Shown here piece after piece: positions 11,261 through 23,100 of a stretch of DNA of 64,000 nt. The DNA is from Tipula vernalis (Eukaryota > Arthropoda > Insecta > Diptera > Tipulidae), in contig OY282558.1 of the NCBI GenBank assembly GCA_958295665.1, positions 22,195,409 to 22,259,408 on the forward strand. The letters are read 5' to 3'. The notes beneath the pieces are model-generated. The model did no database searches and was not told where the DNA came from. It worked only from the letters and a program-made list of their open reading frames with translations. The position numbers and the translations under genes were made by a program. Each line of letters opens with the position of its first letter. Position 1 is the first letter of the stretch.

Positions 11261-11940
11261 TCCTTAATAATACCACGCTGTGGTGTACGAATCGTCGTGA
11301 CACAAACAAGTACATTACTCAAGAATATAACAATAAGAAACTGGTAGATGTTAAACTAAAAAATTAAAATTTTAAAAATCAAGTATTTGTAGTCTACAGA
11401 AATACCAAATGCGTCAAAAGTACATATGTATTTATACGTTTCCAAAGTTTCCATGAAAACCGTGCAATAGCAGTGTAGAAATCGCACGGTAATATACGAT
11501 TGTATATTAAAAAGAAATACGTCATTTCCGTTCGTTCGATTTATGAGATTACTCCAACACCAAATTTTTGGTAGGCGCGAGTAAATACATCAAAAATTTA
11601 ATGTTAAACTTCTACAGGGGCGGCAGCCCCAAAATCATCTGAGTGAATACAGCCATGCGAGTAGAATGCGATACTTTATCCATGATTGATAAATCATATT
11701 GTATTTTATAATCGAATCCTTTAAATAATCCTAAAATAATTTCCGTCGACATTTTGACATCTCAGTTTATTTATAATGAAAATGGCAAGAGACTATTAGA
11801 TAAAATTTCAAAAATGAATAACAGTGATTAATGATTAATCAGTGAATAATGGATATCATTATAAAGAAATTGAAGGAACAAAAGTATAATGACTATATTA
11901 TAAGATAGACGTGAACAATAGTTATTTATGGTACTAGTTA
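11261..11940. other. No gene recognised
   Basis: No open frame of interest. A GC-rich spot (ggggcggcagcccc near 11618) could form a small hairpin and might belong to the end of the Helitron debris. Confidence 0.35.
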
Positions 11941-12031
11941 GCAAAACGAGATATTATCCATGAGGGATAAGTTTGTCCCACGAGGCGATAGCCGAGTGGG
12001 ACATTATCCCGAGCGGATAATATCTCTTTGC
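11941..12031. repeat. Compound 91-bp hairpin
   Basis: Three nested inverted repeats lie one inside the next: gagatattatcc with ggataatatctc, gggataa with ttatccc, and tgtcccac with gtgggaca, around a central cgaggcgatagccga. Together they could form a nearly continuous stem. Confidence 0.75.
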
Positions 12032-12644
12032 TCACAAGTGGCATACAACGTTTTATCCACTTTTGTTGAAATAAATTTCGTAAATTAGTAAGGAATAGTT
12101 CCATTTTGTGTTTTCACAGTGGAGCATTGAATTTTGAAATATATTTTATCATAGTGACCGTTCTTTAAATTGTCATGGTGTACTTTAATTTAACTGCTTT
12201 TTGGATATAGTTTTTCATTCAATTTGGCTACGAATAATTTTCCAATGACTACTCAACATTTTGTTATACAATTACAAAATATAATCAGCATAGTTATCGA
12301 GCTATTATACACTTGGGTGCAAAAAAATCGCACATTGCTCAATTTTCCACAAAAGTTCAAAAATATCAAAAAAATCCAATATTTGTTTAATTTTTTTTAA
12401 TGCAGATTCAAAGTCTATTTCAATACCTATCCAGTGGTACCTTTTTTGTACTTGTACCATGCCAACAAAGTGATTTTTTGTCAAATGCATACAGCAGGCT
12501 TTCGAATTAAATTCTAAAAATAATTCAACAAGATCAATACAATAGCATGCCATGAAATATCTCGCTCGGAATTGTCATCATTCGCATATCGACGCTTAGT
12601 CTGGACGGTCCTCTATTAATTACGTCTTCAACCGCAGCAAAGAA

Positions 12645-14168
12645 ATGTATACCACACCAGAGTTAGCCGCACAAGTGGTTGCACTAATTGATGCGGGGCA
12701 GAACCAAAGTGAAGTGGCTCGACAACTAAATTTGAGCCGATTCTCCGTTCGTCGAGTATGGCAGAGATATCAGGAAACTGGTGGCTTCAGACGGCGACAA
12801 GGATCTGGCCGACCTCGTGCTACAGCACAGCGTAATGACCGCTTTCTTGTAATAACTTCGTTGCGAAATCGTCCTATGAATGCGGTTCAACTGGGACGGA
12901 AGAAGTTCGTGAAGTCGAAGTCAGTCGGTGGACAGTTAGAAGACGACTTCGAGAAGTTAATCTGACTGCACACAGACCATCAAACGGGCCGAAATTGACC
13001 GCATCCCACCGACGAGCCCGTCGTGAGTTCGCTCGAGAGCATTTGAATTTGACAGAAGAAGAATGGAGTAGAGTCCTGTTCTCTGACGAGTGCTGGGGCG
13101 AGATATTGTAATTGCAAATTTTCGAAATTCGAACAGAAAGTCGAAAATTGGTATGTTGTAAAATTTTTGAATCGCGATAATGATACTTTAGTATCACTCA
13201 GTTTATTTAAAGTGATATACGAGCGATTCGTCAAAATATGTATAATGTAATAATATAAATAAATATAATTAAAAGTGAATAAATTTAAAATATAATTTGA
13301 AACAATGTCTGCGTAATTAATGAAAAAATAACAAATTTATTAACAATTTCATAAATGGTTTTTTTTGGAATAAAACCTTATAAAATTAATATTTATTTAA
13401 AGCTTGTATAACAACACCGAAATGTCAAATTAAAATTGTTGTTGTTAATTCAGCTTCGAAAAATGGCGGCCATATTGACGTATCACTTTTGAGTCGAAAA
13501 TTTTACAACGTGCCAAATATCACTTTTTCGAATCGACTTTTAAAGTCGATTCGAATGAAAGTGATGGTACAACATCCCACCCCAGGACGTGTTTATATGG
13601 CACCGATGGACGCGGAAGAGTATACACAAGACAAGGAGAGCGATATGCACAATGTTGCATCCAAGAACGTGTCTCGTATGGCGGTGGATCGTGCATGTTC
13701 TGGGAAGGCATATCACTAGAGGCGAAGACAGATCTTATATTCATCACCCGATCCAATACTGGCGGTCGGTCAAGAGGAATGACTTCTCAACGGTACATTG
13801 AGGAAGTACTCCAGGAGTATGTCGTACCTTTTGCCGGATTTATTGGTGAAAATTTTCTGTTCATGCAGGATAATGCGAGCCCACATACGGCTGGTGTAGT
13901 ATACCAGTACCATCAAGAGGTGGATGTGCCTGTTATGGAGTGGCCAGCTCGAAGCCCGGACCTCAATCCCATCGAACATATATGGGGCGAGTTGAAAAGA
14001 AGGGTTCGAGCCAGAGATGTTGCTCCAACGAGTCTCCAGGAGCTGCAACAGGCGATCGTAGAGGAATGGGAGGCGATATCTAAAGATTTTGTGAACATTT
14101 TGGTGAAATCAATGCTTCATCGAATGGAAGCTGTCATTCGGGCCAGAGGAGGGAATACTCGTTATTAA
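12645..14168 (+). pseudogene. Tc1-family DD34E transposase, broken
   Basis: The transposase starts at ATG 12645 with a helix-turn-helix region (QSEVARQLNLSRFSVRRVWQ) and the GRPR hook motif (GSGRPRAT). A one-base loss near 12890 shifts the frame; the next frame continues with VSRWTVRRRLREVNL and WSRVLFSDEC, the first catalytic Asp. The gene is then split by the insertion at 13095-13583. From 13584 the frame is open to TAA at 14166-14168. It contains FMQDNASPHTA (second Asp) and SPDLNPIEHIWGELKRR (catalytic Glu), with 34 residues between Asp and Glu, hence DD34E. Without the insertion and frameshift the gene would be of normal Tc1 length. It cannot make a working protein as it stands. Confidence 0.92.
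13095..13583. mobile_element. 489-bp MITE nested in the Tc1 transposase
   Basis: The transposase reading stops at DEC near 13092 and resumes at about 13584. The intervening DNA has inverted ends: GGGGCGAGATATTGTA at the left and, read inward from the right, GGGGTGGGATGTTGTA. Further matching blocks follow, such as GTTGTAAAATTTT on both arms. The interior is AT-rich and non-coding, unlike the transposase on either side. The target duplication is unclear. Confidence 0.78.
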
Positions 14169-14460
14169 TAAAAATATTTTTTCTGATTTCCATGTTTTAA
14201 TTCGATTTTTACTACTAATTTTCATGCTGACAAATTCACAAAAACGTATACCTCAGATGTTTACCCCCAAAAATCAGTTTGATGACATGTACAAACACAA
14301 AAAAGGTACCACTGGATAGGTATTGAAATAGACTTTGAATCTGCATTAAAAAAAATTAAACAAATATTGGATTTTTTTTTGATATTTTTGCACTTTTGTG
14401 GAAAATTGAGCAATGTGCGATTTTTTTGCACCCAAGTGTATATCAAAAGTGGATAAAACA

Positions 14461-17033
14461 ATTTTTTTATAGGCTTTATATATTGTACAATCGTGAGGTG
14501 CAGTGCCTATTTTAACATTCACACTGTCAGATCCGTAAACATTTTCCTTTCGTTTGGTGGAAGTGGTTGATTTTCTCTCACCAAGTGAGTTTAACTTTTG
14601 TTTCACTTGTAAATTGGATTTCTCTTACCTTACCTCTTATTCTCAGTTAATTTCTCATAAATACTGTCCCATACTTCCAAATAAACTAACGCACACACAC
14701 AATAAATTTTCATATCATTGATTTTATTCAATTTTATTGTATTTTTTGCTCTTTTATTTATTAATTAATTAATCAATTCTTTTTTTTTTTTTAATTAAGT
14801 ATTTTTAAACTTTTACAACATTAATTTAACATTTAAATTTGTTAAATATAATAGTTTTTTTTATTTGTTATATAATAATTTATTAACAACAAAAATTTAA
14901 ATTTTTTTTTTTTATTATCATTATCGGTTTATTATGCTAATTGTGTTAATTAGTACATAAAAATTATTATTCATTATAATATAATTAAACTAAAATGCAC
15001 ATAAATTGGTGTACGTAACATAAATGTTTTTTTTATTTTTATTAATTTTTTTGTTTGGCACATTTATTTATTATTATTTATTAATTAATTTTTGTTTTGT
15101 AAGTAAATTGGAGAAAAGCCGAAAAAGTTGAGATTTTTTTTTTACCAAATTGGGTAACCCTAGTAAGTTGATAGATTTTAAAGTTTTGAAAGTAGATTTC
15201 AAAAAAAAATTTTAAGATTTTGGATTTAAAAAATAAAAAATTACAAAGGTTTAGATATGTAAATTCTATAAATTTGTCTCGCCAATCAATTCTATTTAAA
15301 ATCTATCACATTCGGGTGTAAACCATATTATATAAAATATATAATTAAAAAATTTGTCTCTCAATTTTATAGGATTTTTTGAAAAGGTGTCACCAAGAAA
15401 ATTTTAATTAGTTTAATATTTTTTTCTTTTTTAATTTAAAGTACATTTCTCTCAAAATATTTAAGTATTTTTGTTTGTCAAATATGTACAATTTTGTTTG
15501 GTAATTAATTAGCGTATTTTTTTTAGTAACAATTATTTAAGAACAAATATAAATCACAAAATGTTTTAAGAGTAGCGCATAAGAGAGCGTTAAATATGTC
15601 TCCGGTTCGGGGATACTCCGATGGTAGAAGCTTTCGTTTTTATGATATTCGATGTTTTGGAATAACCCTGTTTTATTTTTTTAAGAATAGGCCTTGAAAA
15701 TACAATCCTCCAATTTTGGAATCCTTATATACGGTTCAAAATCCAAAACGACAGATGAGAACAGACAACGAGTAAAACTTACATCCAAATTCTAACTTCT
15801 TTCACTTCTAACTCTATACTTAACTGCAGAATTAATTTTTATTTTTTTATTTAAAAATGGACGACAATAATTTTTTTTTTATTATTAAATTATTTAATTT
15901 GTGCAAAATAATATGTTTTATGTATATCATAAGATTGTGTCACGAAAAATTCGCTCCGTTTAATAGGAGGACGGAATTTAAAATGCTTATTGTGCTCGTG
16001 ACACTTCGTGTAGCAATCGTGTGTATGTTTTTTTTTTGTGTAGGTTCTCTTCGTTTGAACACCATCGCTATATTATGTATAACATTTTATATGTGCTAAA
16101 ATCGTTCTCTTTCAAAATATACCAACGATACGATATTTTTAAAAGAGAGTCAAGCTTTATAAAAGAGAGCCTTGCATTAATTATGTAGTTTTGTTTATAT
16201 AAGCAAAATGGTGTTTCATATTTTTAAGACAGGTACAATTTTATGTAAAATAATTAAATAAAAATTAAATTTTAAAAATAATTTATTACATTTATTTAAT
16301 ATAATTTATATATTTATGTATTTTGAAACATCAAAAATAATTGAGCGTGTTATTTATTTATTTATAATATAGAAAGTATTTAAATTGTTTTTTTAATTTT
16401 AATTAATCATTATATCGAAGCGAAAAAAATTGATTAAGTTTTTTGTTTTTAAAATTCCACGCTGTAAAGCAATAAATGGCGTGTTAGTAGTATTCTAGCG
16501 AATTTTATTCAGCTATAAAATCACAATATTCTGGTATTATTAAGTTCCCTTATTAAAATATCGATACAAGTAAATATTGTTTGTTGTTTTAATATAATTA
16601 ATTAACGAAATAAAATTATTAGCAATAAACTTTTCCTCTGAATATATAAGTATTGAAAATAGGTATAACGATTAAATTTTCGTGAGAGACGTGGCAAGAA
16701 AATTTAAAAATTGTTACATAATTTAATTATGTGGTGAGTCATCACGTAAGACTTAAGTTAAGAGTGTTTTGTATTCTTAATATTGTATGTATGTATGTAT
16801 GTATGTACGTAAAAAGGAAAATCACATAAAGAAAATTTACTTGTAATTTAATAATATTTATTGATTTAATTAAGGCGTTGTGAAATAAAATAAATAAAAT
16901 ATTGTGTTTTTGTAGTACAATCGCAATATTTATGTGTATTTTGAAAAGTTTAACGAATTGTGAATTTATTTCGAACAAAAGCTCAAACGATTAAATCATA
17001 AATTTTATAAATATTTGAACGTTTTTATGTAAC
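14461..17033. other. Very AT-rich region, probably includes the Cbp53E 3' UTR
   Basis: About 2.6 kb of extremely AT-rich DNA downstream (minus strand) of the calbindin stop codon. The part next to 17034 must include the 3' UTR. Several AATAAA signals exist on the minus strand (for example at about 16857), so I cannot choose the polyadenylation site. The open frames at 15857-16099 and 16742-16978 are low-complexity and not convincing. Confidence 0.5.
16785..16808. repeat. TATG microsatellite
   Basis: About six consecutive TATG units, about 230 bases beyond the Cbp53E stop codon and probably in its 3' UTR. Confidence 0.85.
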
Positions 17034-17180
17034 TTATTGTTGATCGTCATCGGTTGGTTGTTTGGCTAATGCTAATAGGATCATGGTTAGTTCCTTTCGT
17101 GAGATTTTGCCATCCTGGTCGTAGCCGACGCCGCGTAATATAGTCTCTTCGAACTCTTTAAGGTCTTGGGCGTCATAGTC
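17034..17180 (-). CDS. Cbp53E: Cbp53E coding exon 9
   Basis: Residues 267-314 and the TAA stop at 17034-17036. Carries the degenerate EF-hand 6 and the acidic C-terminus (PTDDDQQ). Acceptor TTTTTTCCAG. Confidence 0.96.
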   Translation of the reverse strand, partial: DYDAQDLKEFEETILRGVGYDQDGKISRKELTMILLALAKQPTDDDQQ

Positions 17181-20100
17181 CTGGAAAAAAAATGAAATAA
17201 AATTTTTAAATTAAAATTTGTAAGGACTTTTGTGTTCCATGCACACTTAATTCTCTGTAAATTGCTTAAGTTTAATCAGTTTCACAATATACGTCTCAGA
17301 TTTGCTATCCGTTATATCAATGTTATTCTAACCGAATTGAAAACATTTCAAAAAATTCCCTGCCATCGATAAACAAATTTTGTACTTGCACATTAAAATT
17401 AATAAAATATTAAACCATATTTTATGTGTATAACATTTTATCAAACCGCACATAAATCATTTTTTTTATTAAGTATGCCATTTAGAACATAACATAATAA
17501 AGCAGAAATTTTGTCATATAACATAATAAACTGTCTCTGAATTTCGTTGATGATATGTGCGGCATTCAAGTTAATCGCCAATTAAATTCAAGTCACATGA
17601 TTTTTTTTTTTTTTCACTCAACTAAAACCATCTTTGGGTGAGCCACAATTTTTTTTTACATTAAAGCGAGATAAATAAATAAATCTTCCAAAATAAAAAA
17701 TAACAAACTTAATTTTAATAGGCATCTCCATTAAAAACAAAAATTATGACGAGTATATATAACGCAAACAAGTTCGTGATCCAAATGATAAACATTTTTT
17801 TCATCACGTTTTTATTCCCAGAATTAATTGATTTTAGTCGTGTTATGATTCCAAAGGCATAATCCAGAACAAACTTTTTATTATTTTTAAGTCTGTTTTT
17901 AAATTAACCCGCATTTTACACGGATAGTGTTAGATTATTTCTTCTCTAGCATAAAACTAATGTTTGTTTCTGTATTTGTGCCAAATCCGTTTTTATATCC
18001 TTATATTGGATCTTGAAAAATCAAATAAACGTAATAAAAATTTGACAAAATAAAAATAAATCTTTAATAATAATAAAATCCTTCTTATTAGAATTCGGAT
18101 ATTAGATTTCTTATCTTACTGGCATTGTTGTTCTTTTATTTAATAAAAGTTTCTAACAAAACAATAATTCTCACACACATAAATAACTTTTATACTTACT
18201 TTTTTAACCAATTCTAGTAAATCTTTCAAGAATCCTCTTAACTCTTCATTTTCTATTGTTCCGTTATTGTCCTATAAAAAAAAAATAAAAGAAAAGAGGA
18301 AAAATCGTTAGTTCTGCTCGTATCTCCTGTGTATACATTTCTGGTGTGCCAGCTATAAATATAATTTGGAGGTGTGTGTTTTAAGGAGGATTTTCCTGAT
18401 AGTAACATAATCCAATCTCCAATATAGAAAAAAAAGAAATAGTCGGAAAATTAAGTTTTCTTCCGATTAAAGCTGAAGTTCTATTTACGTTTCTGAGAAT
18501 TTATACAACTGTAACAATCTTCAGCATATTATTTTGGATATAAAAAGTATAAAATTTAAAATTATTTTCACCACAAGTTGCCCCAAGTAATAAATTTAAA
18601 TATTTTTCAAATTGGTAAAAGTTGTAAATTTTAGGGTAATCTATAGAAGAGTCTAGATACTAGAATATAAAAAGAAGTTAGGGCGTTTAATAGTTTTTAT
18701 CCATGAGGAACAATCTGATAAATTATTAGTAAGTCTTTAATTGGGTCCAACCACAATATTCAATACTAACAATCTATGTATATTACTTTCTTTTGCATTA
18801 AGTGATTTTTAAAAATGGTATCTATCGGCTCTTACAGCCTAACCCACCAGATTTAAAATATATTTAAGCTTTCTGAAATGAATATGAAATAAATTAATTA
18901 GGGGACCTGGTTTTGTTCCCAAATCCGCCAATCAATATAATATCAATAATTTGTTTACATCCGTCTGTCACTGGCATCTAAACAGCCGCAATATGTAAAC
19001 CATGATCATAAATATCTCAAAGAATATGAAAGCTTTAAATTGTAAGAAAAATTGGAGAATCAAATACAAACTGAAAGCAGATAAGCAAAATAAAAACACC
19101 ATGAGCGATTCTAACTCGAGAAAAACTGAACGCTTATCCTTTGATGGTTCCTTATGGAAATCAATTTTGGAATATTAATATTCCATTGAAATTCTGACTA
19201 AATTCAAGAGAGAAATTAAGCCCAAGATAAAAACTTGCAATCATTCGTGACACTGTAAATCGGCTACGATTTTTTAGCCTAAGCTTCCTAAATACTACGT
19301 GCTCAATAGTCCTCCAGAAAGAGGTAACCTTTTCTTGGATAATTTTCAAGCAAAATTACTGATTCCCTTAGAGAAAATATATTGTACATCATCGATGATA
19401 ACGACTTTACCGGACGCTACATTGACATGGGTTTTACTTACGGCTCTAAAAATCACAGCAAGTTCACAAATACCCTCTGAAGATAATTTCAGATGAGCTG
19501 ATAAGCAGATATGTGCATTTAGCAATCTTGCAAATGCGAATGTTGCTCAATTTGAAGAAGATGTTGCATCTATTTAAGGCAACTCCGTTGAAATGTTCGG
19601 ATACGATGGTTAACTTGAGAGACCAGAAAATCATTAACTAATCTGTTGAGATTTTGAGGAAGAGTACCTAGGTTGATCATTAAAGTCAGAATTCAAATCT
19701 TAAAACTATTTTAAATCTCTAGCTTGTAGCGTGATTCAAAATTATATCGTGTTCACTCATGACAGTGGCTATTTTCAATGAAAGTGGCTTCTGTCATTAC
19801 AATCGGTAAGGTGAGTGGCAAATTCTCGTAAATGTTACACATTTTGTTGCCAGAGCTTGTTTTTAGCTATACCGGTAGCTCTTTATATATATTTTGAAAA
19901 TTTAATGGGAAGTTACCTTCAAGGTATATTGCTTGTAAAGAAACATATGCCGAGTGAGGATGCCGATAATTTGATGAGAAATCTATGAGGCCCCCATCTT
20001 GCCAAAGGGGAACATTTTGACTTATAACCGTTTTGGTAAAGGAGGTACTTTGAAATTTTTTTGTCAATCGATCCTAAATTTTCAATATATTAAATTGTAA

Positions 20101-23100
20101 GGAAGTTTAGAACATGTTGAAAAATATTCAAGGCTTTATCAAGGTTCTTTGATGTTTCTAAAGCTAGTGGACGTTGAGTCGTGTTTTCTCAAGTTAGCAG
20201 TTTAATTATAAATAAGAAGATTTTTTGTGCTGACCAACTAATCAAGGTAGCAGTGGGTGCAGTTAGATTCATCGGTTGACAAGTAGACACATTTCGGTTA
20301 TTAAAAATGGGGATATATACAAATGTTGATTGAACAAAGCATATTTATTGTTAAAAATTATTTTAAATTTGGTGAAAGTTATGTAGAAGTTGTAAGAAAA
20401 TTTCGTACAGAATATGAAGAGAAAATTGTCCGTCAATTGTGACCATTCGAAAAATTGTTGCAAAATTTAAGGAAACTGGTTCGGTTAATGGATGAAAAAA
20501 GCAAAATATACCATCGTAGTGGTCGTTCAGAAGAAAATATTGCTGCTGTAAACCATTTTATTCAGAATTATGCACAAAGATCTTCATTTGAAGGAATACA
20601 AGATTCAGATAACCTAAAAAATAAAGCCATAATTCGCTAATCGGGATTTGTAAAGGTACATAAAGGAGAATATGCCGCAATTATGTCAGAATGTCCTCGA
20701 AAATTTAGTAGCAGGAGGTCACTTACAAGGCATTATTTTCCATTACTAAACAGTAATTGTATTATCATTAACCTCAAATTCAGTAATTAAAAAATTGGAC
20801 TGACGATGGATGTAATCCGAAACCGGTCTCCAAAATTTCATTAAATAATTATTACGAAAAGAAAGACATTTTAATTTATTTTAAACTTATTATATAAATA
20901 TATATACGTGTTTAACTAATAAAAAAGTTTTAATTTATTTTATTTTTTAAAATAAAAATAAAAAAATCGAATATCCACGTAATAAAAGTCACGGCAAAAA
21001 TAAAGAAAAAATGGCGAATCTCCATTTTTACTGTAACCTCAAATTAACCTCAAATTGGAATACCTTTTATTTTCTTGGCATATCAACCACAATTCAATCC
21101 CTATTTAACCCCGACGCCCCTACGATAAGCTTAACCTAATTCTAAAATTAGCCCCAAACCCAACCCGAAATCAATCTTCAACTAAACCCGAATACAACCC
21201 CACATCAACCTTCAACCCAACTCAAAACTCAATCCCTAAATTAAGTCCAAGCATAACAGTACACAATCCACTTGTTGTACAAAACAAAAAATACTGCGTT
21301 TTACATGTATTAAAGTTCACCTAATCTATACCTCAAGCTACAATTCAATCCCCAAATAAATCCCCAGCTGAACTGTTCACTAAACACTGACCAAACACCA
21401 ACAAAACTCAACCCCAAATTGACTGCCAAATGGAACCAACTCAACCGGCCAGCCAACGCCCTACTCAAATCTCAAACCAGCATATATAAAACATTGGTCA
21501 AAGTGGATAGAAAGCACGAAATAAAATCACCACGTGGTTTTCGGTCAATTCGTGTGGCAGGTTCGTACAGGTTCCAAAAGCTACTCTATTTTCCATAAAA
21601 ATAGACTGTCGAAAAAAAATTCCAAATCGGACAACCCGTTTTCGAAATACTATACTAAAAACCTGTTTTGGACGAACAATCTTTTTGGCCATCTTATATG
21701 ATAGGACCATTTGACTCTTAGTAACAGAAACTGACAAATAGTATTGTTATGTAAATACTCAACGACAGCTCCTCAACACATGTAAATGGTAGTGTTGGGT
21801 TAAGTAATTAAAGGTCTTCAACAATAAAGGGTTTCAGTTAATCAGGCTGTAAATTAATTGATTAAATATGACTGCTAGGAAAATCAAATTTCGTCCTGTC
21901 CCAAGACCCAACTCTCTCTCTTGAAATTTGAAACACGCAACATTTGATTTTCAGAATTGGTTTTATTATGTTTTTTTATTTAGGAATCATGTAATTCAAT
22001 TATGAAATATGCTTGTATTTTAGCAGCGTGGAACAAGGAACATAGCATATATTTATTGCCGTGAGCACGTGAAATACATTTTGGTAAAAATTTAACAGAA
22101 ATTGAAAATGTTTCGTTTCACATAAATCACTTCGTTTTTCTTCACAAAAACCTTCGAACAATATTGTACCGCTACTTGTTCCTCCCATTTCCCATTCCAT
22201 TAAGAACAGAATACATAGAAAATGTTAAAAATTGTTAAGTATCGAACATTGAAGGGATGAAGCAAAATACTTGACGATGAACCAAAAAAAAAAAAAAAAA
22301 AATCAGAACAATTTTGTTATCACAAAGATTTTTATAATTGTTGTTGCTATTTTGATAATATGTAAGTAGAATGGAAACAATATATTTAAAGTACACAATA
22401 ACGAGATTTATTATATTTTATTTTTACTATCTCTGCAAAAAATTGATAACAAAAAGAAAAAAATCAAGATTTTTTTCCTTATGAAAAAATGGATGCATAA
22501 AAGGTTACCAGCCCCATATTATGAAATTGTTCTTGGTTGGTTGTTGTTGTATTCGTATCTCTTAAATGAATTGGGGATTTTTATTGTTATTTGTGTGTTC
22601 CTTAATATTTTCCATTTTATTTACAAAATCTCTGCTTAAAATCTTTAGTAGATCCTTTTGTTTATTCAACTGGAAATTGGAAAATAATTTTTGTCGATTT
22701 CTTATGAGTGTTGGGTATGAGTAAATTTAAGTAAATCGATGAATTAGTGCTGAATACTGCATCGAAATGGTAATATAATAAAAAAAAATGTTATTATGTA
22801 ATTAGTAAGCACAGGGTGAGAAAGTAACTGCAAATTTTATATGGTTGGAGGTTTACCCTTGATTCATAAAATGTAGAAAGTGGGTAGTTTGATGTTTTTC
22901 AATTTTTCATACTAAAGGATACACATTTTATAGAATACTTACGAAATGGTTTGTTTATAACAAAGAATATAGTTGCCATTCTCAATCTCAATTCATAAAA
23001 GAAATTAGAAATATTCAATTTAATTTAAGAATATTAATTTTTAATTATTAAAGCAGCATATAAAAGTTATTGCTGCTTGATTAGCTTGAAACGGGTATGT

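Larger units (their letters stand above)
12308..14440 (+). mobile_element. Full-length Tc1-like transposon with ~180-bp inverted repeats
   Basis: 2133-bp element flanked by TA (12306-12307 and 14441-14442). Its ends start TACACTTGGGTGC and are inverted repeats of one another over about 145 bases almost without mismatch, then more weakly to about 180 bases (12308-12490 and 14256-14440). It holds one Tc1-family transposase gene, which is broken, and a nested 489-bp insertion. The high identity of the ends suggests it moved fairly recently. Confidence 0.92.

Noticed and set aside
13520..14098. Several minus-strand and off-frame ORFs over the Tc1 element
   Set aside because: They are shadows of the transposase and of its inverted repeats; none has a motif.
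21498..21737. Mariner transposase remnant
   Set aside because: Only [10 protein letters not shown] resembles mariner and nothing on either side follows, so I did not call it.
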